From Alphaproteobacteria bacterium (GTDB lineage: Bacteria > Pseudomonadota > Alphaproteobacteria > Rhizobiales > Xanthobacteraceae), in contig VAZH01000223.1 in assembly GCA_005884465.1 (NCBI GenBank), forward strand, positions 1 through 5,001: a DNA stretch of 5,001 bases, given 5' to 3'. Shown piece by piece: positions 1 to 5,001 of this stretch. The notes beneath the pieces were generated by a model that was given only the letters and a program-made list of their open reading frames with translations, did no database searches and had not been told where the DNA came from. Each line of letters begins with the position of its first letter. The first letter of the stretch is position 1. The position numbers and the translations under genes are program-made.

Positions 1-597
1 CTTCTGCATCAGGTTTCGCCGCCGGCTTCGAGCCGTTCTCGGCGTAGCGTTGTTCCGGGGATTGGCTGCTGGCGCCGCAGCACCGGCTTCCGCAAATTGC
101 ATCTTCGTGCCGAACTCCGTTGGGCGCGCGGCTGTCCCAACCCCGTCGCTTGCGACAAATGGGCGCTCATCCTGTGCTGTCGAAGGCGCAACCGCCTCAA
201 GCGCGAGCGGACCCACATTGGCAAGAAACACACGCTCGTATGCGCGGGAGAGCCGCTCGACGGCGGCGTCGAGCGGGAGCCATTCGACGGCCTTCACATC
301 CTCCATCAGCTCGTAGACCTGCTCGCCATTGGTCTCCATGCGCCAGTAGTGAACGGCCTTGGACCGTCCGCCGGATTCATAGACCAGCGTTCCCAGAAAT
401 TCGTGCACGGTAACCTCATGCCCGGTTTCTTCCACTACCTCGCGCAGGGCGGCGTCGCGCGCCGTTTCGCCGTCATCGAGCTTGCCCTTGGGAAGGACCC
501 ATTCGTTGCGCTTGCGTAAGCGAACCACCGCGATCAGCGGAGTTATTCCCCTCCGCAGCACAATACCTCCCGCCGCCAGAACAGGCGCTCGTGCCAT
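1..597 (-). CDS. NUDIX hydrolase, 3' end cut by the window edge
   Basis: Probable pyrophosphohydrolase acting on a nucleoside diphosphate linked to some other moiety (NUDIX family); the exact substrate cannot be read from the sequence. Numbered from the ATG at 597, an almost canonical Nudix box lies at residues 38-60: G38, E44, then R52-E53-V-V-E56-E57-T-G59. The glutamates are the usual Mg2+ ligands. It is preceded by NEWVLPKG, a context reminiscent of Ap4A/Ap6A- or diphosphoinositol-phosphate-type members. The catalytic fold seems to end near residue 130. The visible remainder (about 131-199) is Ala/Pro-rich low complexity turning basic (RSRRRN near 191-195), and the frame is open at base 1, so the C-terminus is missing. 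The start is uncertain: an in-frame ATG at 609 adds four residues. I prefer 597 because a GGGA lies 6 nt upstream of it and the protein then begins MARAPVLAAGG, close to the beta-strand that opens the fold. It lies downstream of the kinase on the same strand but is separated by about 170 bp, so it is probably transcribed separately. Confidence 0.9.
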   Translation of the reverse strand, partial: MARAPVLAAGGIVLRRGITPLIAVVRLRKRNEWVLPKGKLDDGETARDAALREVVEETGHEVTVHEFLGTLVYESGGRSKAVHYWRMETNGEQVYELMEDVKAVEWLPLDAAVERLSRAYERVFLANVGPLALEAVAPSTAQDERPFVASDGVGTAARPTEFGTKMQFAEAGAAAPAANPRNNATPRTARSRRRNLMQK

Positions 598-609
598 CTC
601 GCGTCCCAT

Positions 610-765
610 GTTTACAATTTCGAATCCCGCTTCGCCGCCGCTTTATGCCTCCACCATATAAAGACATGCGCCGGCAAAAGCGAGGTTGGCGCATGCTCCT
701 GCTTGCCGGGGCGCCTAAACCGGCGAGGCAGATTTTCGCATCAGAAGCGGCACTTCTATCCGCGA
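610..765. other. Intergenic region between kinase stop and NUDIX start
   Basis: This 156-bp gap separates two minus-strand genes. It holds a hairpin-forming inverted repeat (665-672/688-695) and a weaker one (GCCGG 705-709 with CCGGC 720-724). It must also contain the NUDIX promoter if that gene has its own. A TATATG hexamer on the minus strand (about 661-656) could be a -10 box, but no good -35 accompanies it, so I do not call a promoter. Open frames crossing the gap have no recognisable product. Confidence 0.5.
665..695 (-). terminator. Candidate terminator hairpin after the kinase gene
   Basis: CATGCGCC at 665-672 and GGCGCATG at 688-695 form a perfect 8-bp stem with a 15-nt loop, about 70 bp past the kinase stop codon. 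Read on the minus strand, the stem is followed by TCTTTATAT, which is a poor U-tract. It may end the two-component transcript, but the long loop and weak U-run make this tentative. Confidence 0.3.
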
Positions 766-2145
766 CTAACTGGTTGACGCCGAAAACCAAAATTTGATCT
801 TGAGACCGGGCGAGTTATCAAGCATTTCGATCCGCGCGCCATGAAGACGGGCGACGGCAGCGACCAGACTGAGCCCGAGACCGTTTCCCGGCGTGTAGCG
901 ACTGTGTTCGAGCCGGTAAAAGCGCTTGAAAACGTGCTCGTATTCGTCAGCGGGAATTCCGGGCCCGTCATCGGCGATCGAGACGACGGGTCTGCCTTCA
1001 ATGATTTCGTTCGCAACGACGACCTGCCCTCCGGTACGGCCATGTTTGATCGCATTGTCCACGAGATTGGCGATGGCATCGAAGATCAGGTCACGATCAC
1101 CAGTCACCAGCACCTCGCGATCGCCGACAACGGTGAGACGGGTGCCGTCCTGTTCGGCCGCGGCATCGTACAGTTCGACAACCTCGCTGGCGATTTCGAC
1201 CAGATTCACGTTGCGGAACGCGCCCTTTCGCGCCTGGGTCTCAATTTGCGCGATCCGCGTGATGGAGGAGAATATCCGCAAGACGGCATCGAGGTCGGCG
1301 ATCGTATCGCCGATCAGCAATTGATCATCCTCGCCAACGCGCTGACCGTGATAGGCCTTCTCCAGCCGTCCGCGCATTCGCGTCAGCGGCGTTCGCAGGT
1401 CGTGCGCAACATTGTCGCTTACTTGCTTGACCTCGTTCATCAATGTTTCGATGCGGTCCAGCATCAGGTTAAGGTTCTCGGCAACACGATCCCATTCGTC
1501 ATGGCTGCCGCGCAGCGGGATACGCTTGTCGAGACCGCTGAGCATGATGGCTCGGCTGGTAGCGTTGATCGATTCAATCCGCCCCACGGTCCGGCGCGTC
1601 ACCAGGATGCTCGCGACCCCCGCAACCACAAACAGCAATGCGGCGACCGAGATCACGGCCATCTTGATCTGATCGGTAAACCTGTCGAGCTCGCTGATAT
1701 CCCTTCCCACCAGTAGACGATCGCCGCCCGGAAATGTTTCGAGCATTGCCCGCAACAGCGGCCGGTTGCTCGCGTTGGGTAACGGCTCCGGCGCGCGAAA
1801 CTCTATCCATCCCCTGGCTGCCGTGGCCGTCGATGGCCATGCATTGAGGTTGCCGCCCAGCGCGGCCAATGAAGGATCGACCAGCAGATAGACGTTGTCC
1901 GCAAAACTTTTGTCGGCGATGCGTTGGCGGATCAGGGCGATCAGCCCGTCGCGCCCCGATCGCTCGTGAGCGTCTTGCAGGCTCAAATACTCGGTCATGA
2001 TCGCACGGTCCGATTGGCCGCGCACATAGGAGGTAGTGGACAGGTACACGTAGCTGAAAAGGGCCGACACGATCGCGCCGAAGATCCCGATCGCGATCAG
2101 CGCCAGCTTGAAAGTCGTTGACGTTAAGGTCTTAGTCAGGAGCAC
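766..2145 (-). CDS. Membrane sensor histidine kinase (two-component system)
   Basis: Inner-membrane sensor kinase of 459 residues that should autophosphorylate on histidine and pass the phosphate to the response regulator encoded just upstream. Domains in order: cytoplasmic start; TM1 about 12-35; periplasmic sensor region about 36-160, with no motif I recognise; TM2 about 161-183; HAMP linker about 184-235; HisKA dimerisation domain with the H-box NVAHDLRTPLTR and phospho-acceptor H248; HATPase_c with N-box N360-LVD-N364, G1 box DDGPGIP (392-398), F-box region FKRFYR (406-411) and G2 box GNGLGLSLV (420-428). All catalytic boxes are intact and the length is normal for an EnvZ/QseC-like kinase. 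The start is GTG at 2145, inside the regulator's last codons. It has no clear Shine-Dalgarno and no upstream in-frame ATG before a TGA, which suggests translational coupling to the regulator. The periplasmic part is not Met/His-rich, so a metal ligand is not evident. Kinase identity is certain; the signal is unknown. Confidence 0.96.
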   Translation of the reverse strand: MLLTKTLTSTTFKLALIAIGIFGAIVSALFSYVYLSTTSYVRGQSDRAIMTEYLSLQDAHERSGRDGLIALIRQRIADKSFADNVYLLVDPSLAALGGNLNAWPSTATAARGWIEFRAPEPLPNASNRPLLRAMLETFPGGDRLLVGRDISELDRFTDQIKMAVISVAALLFVVAGVASILVTRRTVGRIESINATSRAIMLSGLDKRIPLRGSHDEWDRVAENLNLMLDRIETLMNEVKQVSDNVAHDLRTPLTRMRGRLEKAYHGQRVGEDDQLLIGDTIADLDAVLRIFSSITRIAQIETQARKGAFRNVNLVEIASEVVELYDAAAEQDGTRLTVVGDREVLVTGDRDLIFDAIANLVDNAIKHGRTGGQVVVANEIIEGRPVVSIADDGPGIPADEYEHVFKRFYRLEHSRYTPGNGLGLSLVAAVARLHGARIEMLDNSPGLKIKFWFSASTS

Positions 2146-2824
2146 GGAGAGAGTATCCGATACCGCGAACCGTATGGATCAGCGGATAGGCTTGCTGGCC
2201 GTCGACTTTGCGGCGCACGCGCCCGACATAGACGTCGATGATATTCGTCGAGGGATCGAAATGAAGATCCCAGACGTGCCGCAACAGCATTGCCCGCGAT
2301 ACGATGCGGCCTTCGTTGCGAACCAAATACTCCAGAAGCTGGAATTCCCGAGGAAGAAGAAAAATGTCCTTGCCGCGTCGGCTGGCGGTCCGCGACACCA
2401 GGTCGATGGCGAGATCGCCGACCCGCAAGATGGTCTCCTTGACGATGGTGTCACTGCGTCGGCCAAGCGCCTCGATGCGTGCTAACAGTTCGACGAAGGA
2501 AAAGGGCTTGACCAGATAGTCATCGCCCCCGGCACGCAAGCCGCGGACCCGATCGTCGACCTCCCCGAGCGCACTGATGATCAGAACGGGTGCGGCGATG
2601 CCGTCGTCGCGCAACTGACGCATGACCGCGATGCCATCGATGTCCGGAAGCATGCGGTCGATCGTGATCACGGCATAGTCGCTGGCGACACCGCGGCTCA
2701 GCGCCTCGTTGCCGCTGGTGGCCAAATCCACCTTGTACCCGCCGGTCGTGAGCGTCTCCACGACCTGACCGGCAGTTTCCGGGTCGTCCTCAACGACCAA
2801 AATGCGGCGGTGACCTCCCGTCAT
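2132..2824 (-). CDS. OmpR/PhoB-family response regulator (two-component system)
   Basis: Cytoplasmic DNA-binding response regulator of 230 residues, normal for the family. The receiver domain spans about 7-120: acidic pocket E12-D13-D14, phospho-acceptor D56 in TIDRMLPD, switch residue S84 (LIISALGE) and the conserved lysine K106 in DDYLVKPF. A short linker leads to the winged-helix effector domain at about 131-228. This has LLPREFQLLEYLVRNEG, the recognition-helix region NIIDVYVGRVRRKVD, and the wing motif HTVRGIGYSL. The ATG at 2824 is preceded by purine-rich GGAGACGGAAG, whose GGAAG lies 3 nt and GGAG 10 nt from the start. The stop overlaps the GTG of the kinase by 14 bp, so the two form one operon, and the kinase is the evident partner. 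Its promoter should lie in 2825-2904, or beyond the inverted repeat at 2905-2968. The target genes are unknown, though autoregulation is common in the family. Confidence 0.96.
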   Translation of the reverse strand: MTGGHRRILVVEDDPETAGQVVETLTTGGYKVDLATSGNEALSRGVASDYAVITIDRMLPDIDGIAVMRQLRDDGIAAPVLIISALGEVDDRVRGLRAGGDDYLVKPFSFVELLARIEALGRRSDTIVKETILRVGDLAIDLVSRTASRRGKDIFLLPREFQLLEYLVRNEGRIVSRAMLLRHVWDLHFDPSTNIIDVYVGRVRRKVDGQQAYPLIHTVRGIGYSLRAPD

Positions 2825-3108
2825 GGTCTTCCGTCTCCGAACGGCTGGCCAAAAGCCGAATTCACTTTAGCAAAGGGTTGCATGGGGAGGCTCGCACAAT
2901 GAGGTGATGGTCGTCACTGGCCGAACCAGATTCCACTTTGCCGGAAAATGATCTGGTGACGACCATCAGGCTGTCTGGATCCTTGCCCACTAGCTGCTCC
3001 GGCGCGATGGCAGCCGATACAACCACCATCGCGTCAGAGTGTCGCTCCAGCAACTCGCCGGATTAGTAGGTCGCCGCGTTGCAACAATCGCGGTGTACTT
3101 CAGCAGCC
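2825..3108. other. Intergenic region upstream of the response regulator
   Basis: This 284-bp stretch lies between the stop of the secreted Gly/Met/His-rich protein and the start of the response regulator, both on the minus strand. It contains a 64-bp bulged inverted repeat (2905-2968), a small hairpin in the presumed regulator leader (CGGCT 2842-2846 with AGCCG 2854-2858), and a weak 5-bp inverted repeat after the secreted-protein gene (3074-3078/3089-3093) without a T-run. A 63-codon TTG-initiated frame crosses the repeat but has no ribosome binding site and no recognisable domain. No promoter hexamers stand out. Confidence 0.5.
2905..2968. repeat. Bulged palindromic intergenic repeat element
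   Basis: The outer arms TGATGGTCGTCAC (2905-2917) and GTGACGACCATCA (2956-2968) are perfect 13-bp inverted repeats. Inside, ACCAGAT (2925-2931) matches ATCTGGT (2951-2957). Twelve outer and six inner base pairs can form together, giving a long stem with a one-sided 9-nt bulge (2917-2925) and a 19-nt apical loop. On the minus strand, the interior reads GATCATTTTCCGGCAAAGTGG followed by a TCTGGTTCGG segment. From memory this resembles the GATCATG..CCGGAAAAGTGG..CCGGTTTTCGG palindromic repeats scattered through rhizobial genomes. That family resemblance is recalled, not searched. The palindrome itself is directly visible. Confidence 0.7.
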
Positions 3109-3603
3109 CTAGTATAGGTAGTCGCTGCAGACATCGACCCACTCCCATCCATATGGCGTCCACACCTTGCGCCAGCAGCTGTCGTAGGCGGCGTAGGCGA
3201 AGGGCACACCAACGAACGCAAAGCGATGGAAGCGGTGATGGAAGCGGTGATGGAAGAACGCGCGGTGATGGAAGCCGTCCCGGAACGCGAACGTTGAAGA
3301 CCGAGGCGAGAATGCAGCATGCGCAGCAAGAGGCGCACCCGCGAAGCGGCTGCCGCTGAAATGCCTACCTCCGCTCATGCCGCCGAAGCGCATGCCACCG
3401 CTCATCGCGCCGACACGCATTCCTCCTCCCATGCCGCCGACATGCATCCCTCCTCCCATGCCGCCAGCATGCACGCCGCCTCCCATGCCGCCGCCATGCA
3501 TGCCACCTCCCATGCCGCCACCGCGACCGAACGCCGATGACCCAAGGGCAAGCGTGGTAGCAAGGGCACCCGCGATGAGGCAACTAAGGACCTTGTTGTT
3601 CAT
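3109..3603 (-). CDS. Secreted Gly/Met/His-rich repeat protein of unknown function
   Basis: Small exported protein of 164 residues; function not recognised. A signal peptide is clear: MNNK, then a hydrophobic core LSCLIAGALATTLALG, with likely cleavage near residues 24-26. Residues 29-82 are six tandem 9-residue repeats of the type GGMGGG(M/V)(H/R)x, degenerating to GAMSGGMRF and GGMSGGRHF. Residues 111-128 form a His/Phe/Arg-rich tract (FHHRAFFHHRFHHRFHRF). The tail has two cysteines (C143, C159) around RKVWTPYGWEWVDVC, a Trp-rich ending I recall from other small secreted rhizobial proteins. I chose ATG 3603 over an upstream in-frame ATG at 3660 because 3603 has a strong GGAGG 7 nt before it and is followed at once by the signal peptide. 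The Met/His richness would suit metal binding or an extracellular/periplasmic structural role, but this is inference. The gene is on the same strand as the downstream two-component operon, 284 bp away, so co-transcription is possible but not shown. Confidence 0.85.
   Translation of the reverse strand: MNNKVLSCLIAGALATTLALGSSAFGRGGGMGGGMHGGGMGGGVHAGGMGGGMHVGGMGGGMRVGAMSGGMRFGGMSGGRHFSGSRFAGAPLAAHAAFSPRSSTFAFRDGFHHRAFFHHRFHHRFHRFAFVGVPFAYAAYDSCWRKVWTPYGWEWVDVCSDYLY
3225..3277 (-). repeat. 12-bp short tandem repeat coding the His-rich tract
   Basis: On the plus strand, GATGGAAGCGGT occurs twice back to back (3225-3236 and 3237-3248). It is followed by a diverged GATGGAAGAACG (3249-3260), a spacer CGCGGT, and GATGGAAGCCG (3267-3277). 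Read on the coding strand it encodes the repeated HHR-F pattern. Its length is a multiple of three, so copy changes would keep the frame. Confidence 0.7.
3358..3519 (-). repeat. Six tandem 27-bp repeats coding GGMGGGMHx units
   Basis: Six in-frame 27-bp units (162 bp) encode residues 29-82 of the secreted protein. The units nearest the signal peptide are the most alike; the last two carry Ser in place of Gly and differ more. This gradient suggests recent duplication at the N-terminal side. On the plus strand the array appears as recurring CCTCCCATGCCGCC motifs. Confidence 0.85.
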
Positions 3604-3607
3604 CGAA

Positions 3608-3615
3608 TTTCCTCC
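3608..3615 (-). promoter_or_regulatory. Strong ribosome binding site fixing the secreted-protein start
   Basis: On the minus strand GGAGGAAA, with GGAGG 7 nt before the ATG at 3603, is a near-perfect Shine-Dalgarno. It supports starting at the signal peptide rather than at the upstream in-frame ATG at 3660. Confidence 0.8.
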
Positions 3616-3625
3616 GTGGTTGAAT

Positions 3626-3649
3626 TTGCGGCAACGCCCGCCGCCGCAA
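3626..3649 (-). promoter_or_regulatory. Possible 5' leader hairpin of the secreted-protein mRNA
   Basis: TTGCGGC (3626-3632) and GCCGCAA (3643-3649) form a perfect 7-bp GC-rich stem with a 10-nt loop. The stem ends 10 nt before the GGAGG. If transcribed it would sit just upstream of the ribosome binding site, where it could affect mRNA stability or translation. No known riboswitch or thermometer is recognised. Confidence 0.3.
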
Positions 3650-3865
3650 GAAGAAAACAACCAGAAGCCCCAAAGGATGCAACGATTTCAAATGACAAAG
3701 GCGACAGTTTCTGACACGGAAGTTAGTTTCATCGACTCGCAGGCGGCGCGTCGGTCGCGAACGCCCGCGCTGCGGAGCCCATCGATCATCTCCTGCGCCC
3801 ATTCATCCCGGCATGGAAAGGCATGGGGCACGAGCGGGTTTTTGCATCAAGGGTTGACCGGCGTA

Positions 3866-3879
3866 AATCCGCGCGGATT
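3866..3879. promoter_or_regulatory. Perfect 14-bp palindrome, possible operator
   Basis: AATCCGCGCGGATT is exactly self-complementary and sits in the divergent intergenic region, 217 bp before the TAXI start and 263 bp from the secreted-protein start. A TTGACC hexamer on the plus strand (3854-3859) lies just before it, but no good -10 follows. It could bind a homodimeric regulator or be chance. Confidence 0.25.
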
Positions 3880-4095
3880 CCACGCGGCGGGCGGGCCGCA
3901 GCGAACGGCTCGGCTGCAACGCACTCAGATTGCCGATGAACTGCCTTGCGCTGTTTTCCCAGGAGCGCTCAAGCGCAAAACTCCGGCAAGTCTCGCGGGG
4001 AGCCTTCTGCGGTCCATCCCCGATCACAATCTTGGATCCGGGCAAGCGTCCTTTTTCGGGCCGTTTCGAGTTTTTTCGTGTAACATTGCAGAACA

Positions 4096-5001
4096 ATGTC
4101 ATCATCTGACCTCAGCGAACCGCCCCCAATCTCCCGCAGAAGGCGGAAGCGGAGGAGCTATTCGCTGTTGATTCTGGCCGCCGGCATTTTCCTTTTCGGC
4201 GTGGCGGCGGGCACGCTGTACCTGGTTTTGCGGCCGGTCACCTTGCGGATTGCGGTCGGCCCTCCCGGCAGTGACGACCAGAAACTGATCCAGGCGCTGG
4301 CGCAAACCTTTGCCCGCGACAGAAGTCCGGTTCGACTATCGCCGATCACCACCGAAGGGGCGACCGAGAGCATCGCGCTGTTCACCGCCTCGAAAACCGA
4401 CCTGGCCGTCGCGCGGGGCGATCTGAACCTGCCGGCCAATGCCGAATCCGTCGCCGTCGTGCGCAAGAACGTCGCGGTGCTGTGGGCGCCTTCCGGCCTT
4501 CCGCCCAAAGGCTCCAAGAAAAAACCAGCCCCAAAAATCAAGGGGATCGACGATCTCGCCGGACATCGCGTCGGCGTCATCGGCCGAACCCAGGCCAACG
4601 TCACGTTGCTGCGCGTGATCCTGACCGAATCCGGCGTCAATCCCGACAAGGTGGCGGTCACCCAATTCGGCACCGATCAAATTGCAGAACTGGCCCGCGA
4701 TCCAGCCATCGATGCATTCATGGCGGTCGGCCCGCTGGACAGCAAGATCACAACCGAGGCCATTGCGGCCACCGCCGCGGCCAGGGGGGAGCCGAAATTT
4801 CTCCCGATCGAGGTTTCAGAGGCGATCGCCAAGAAACACCCGCTCTATGAATCCGAGGAAATTGCCGGCAGCATCTTCAGCGCTTCGCCCGCGAGACCCG
4901 AGGACAAGGTCGAGACGGTCAGCGTCAACCATCTGATCATCGCGCCGAAATCCTTGTCCGACACCACGGTCGGTACTTTGGTTCGGCAACTATTTGCCGT
5001 T
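4096..5001 (+). CDS. Membrane-anchored TAXI-family (TRAP-type) solute-binding protein, 3' end cut
   Basis: The 302 visible residues look like a TAXI-family extracytoplasmic solute-binding protein, the receptor class that usually feeds TRAP transporters. A strongly basic N-terminus (RRRRKRR, 14-20) precedes one hydrophobic helix (about 22-45) with no obvious cleavage site. The protein is therefore probably inserted with its N-terminus inside and the binding domain in the periplasm. The domain opens with LRIAVGPPGSDDQKLIQALA (50-69), followed by TTEGATESIALFTASKTDLA (85-104), IDDLAGHRVGVIGRTQANVT (151-170) and AFMAVGPLDS (208-217). These match the alternating strand pattern of periplasmic binding folds. 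A Lys/Pro-rich insertion (PPKGSKKKPAPKIK, 136-149) looks like a surface loop. The ATG at 4096 is the first start after an in-frame TAA at 4081 and has no visible Shine-Dalgarno. No TRAP permease gene is in view; it could lie beyond the edge or be elsewhere. The substrate is unknown. Confidence 0.85.
   Translation, partial: MSSSDLSEPPPISRRRRKRRSYSLLILAAGIFLFGVAAGTLYLVLRPVTLRIAVGPPGSDDQKLIQALAQTFARDRSPVRLSPITTEGATESIALFTASKTDLAVARGDLNLPANAESVAVVRKNVAVLWAPSGLPPKGSKKKPAPKIKGIDDLAGHRVGVIGRTQANVTLLRVILTESGVNPDKVAVTQFGTDQIAELARDPAIDAFMAVGPLDSKITTEAIAATAAARGEPKFLPIEVSEAIAKKHPLYESEEIAGSIFSASPARPEDKVETVSVNHLIIAPKSLSDTTVGTLVRQLFAV

Larger units (their letters stand above)
3604..4095. other. Divergent intergenic region, 492 bp
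   Basis: This region separates the divergently transcribed secreted-protein and TAXI genes and should hold both promoters. It contains the Shine-Dalgarno at 3608-3615, a leader hairpin (3626-3649), a perfect 14-bp palindrome (3866-3879), an inverted repeat TTGCGCT 3946-3952 with AGCGCAA 3972-3978 (19-nt loop), and a T-rich stretch at 4069-4077. Minus-strand frames of 72 and 100 codons here have no recognisable domain and no good ribosome binding site. No convincing -35/-10 pair is seen on either strand. Confidence 0.6.

Noticed and set aside
473..790. Minus-strand 105-codon frame between kinase and NUDIX
   Set aside because: It overlaps the NUDIX 5' end in another frame and the kinase 3' end. 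Its composition looks random.
841..1716. Plus-strand open frame of 291 codons
   Set aside because: It lies wholly antisense to the kinase, whose domains and motifs are intact. The long antisense frame is a by-product of high-GC codon use and its translation has no domain.
2862..3053. Minus-strand 63-codon frame across the palindrome
   Set aside because: It begins on TTG, has no Shine-Dalgarno and contains the palindromic repeat. The translation is not recognisable.
3074..3093. CCGCG/CGCGG inverted repeat after the secreted-protein stop as a terminator
   Set aside because: The stem is only 5 bp, and no T-run follows on the minus strand.
3358..3519. CRISPR-like array
   Set aside because: The 27-bp units are directly contiguous without spacers and are in-frame coding repeats.
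3604..3660. Upstream ATG at 3660 as the start of the secreted protein
   Set aside because: It would put 19 polar residues before the signal peptide and has no clear ribosome binding site, whereas the ATG at 3603 has a strong one.
3803..4105. Minus-strand 100-codon frame in the divergent intergenic region
   Set aside because: No ribosome binding site, no domain or hydrophobic pattern, and it overlaps the start of the well-supported TAXI gene.
3377..4171. Plus-strand open frame of 264 codons beginning with a Pro/Met-rich repeat
   Set aside because: The Pro-rich start is the reverse complement of the Gly/Met repeat array. The rest covers intergenic DNA and the start of the TAXI gene in another frame. 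It has no ribosome binding site or domain.

Overview
The window is a high-GC stretch that looks like chromosome from an alphaproteobacterium of the Bradyrhizobium/Rhodopseudomonas group (Nitrobacteraceae). That placement is an inference. It rests on the GC-rich codon use, the character of the Gly/Met/His-rich secreted protein and the anchored TAXI protein, and an intergenic palindromic element whose core resembles a repeat I recall as common in that group. No database search was possible.

Layout: four genes lie on the minus strand and one on the plus strand. Read along the minus strand from the middle outwards: (1) a small secreted Gly/Met/His-rich protein (3603 to 3109); (2) a 284-bp gap holding a bulged 64-bp inverted repeat; (3) an OmpR/PhoB-type response regulator (2824 to 2132) that overlaps (4) its membrane sensor histidine kinase (2145, GTG start, to 766) by 14 bp; (5) a 156-168 bp gap with a possible terminator hairpin; and (6) a NUDIX hydrolase (597 or 609 down to base 1) that runs off the window. 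On the plus strand, after a 492-bp divergent intergenic region, a membrane-anchored TAXI-family solute-binding protein starts at 4096 and runs off the right edge.

The regulator and kinase form an evident two-component system with all phosphotransfer residues present. Its signal is unknown. The secreted Gly/Met/His-rich protein next to it would fit a metal- or envelope-stress-related module, but nothing in the sequence proves the link. The NUDIX and TAXI genes look like unrelated neighbours.

I see no mobile element genes, CRISPR array, tRNA or rRNA, and no convincing new system. The points most worth a second look are the bulged palindromic repeat upstream of the regulator, the six-copy 9-residue repeat plus His/Phe/Arg-rich tract in the secreted protein, and a perfect 14-bp palindrome in the divergent intergenic region.
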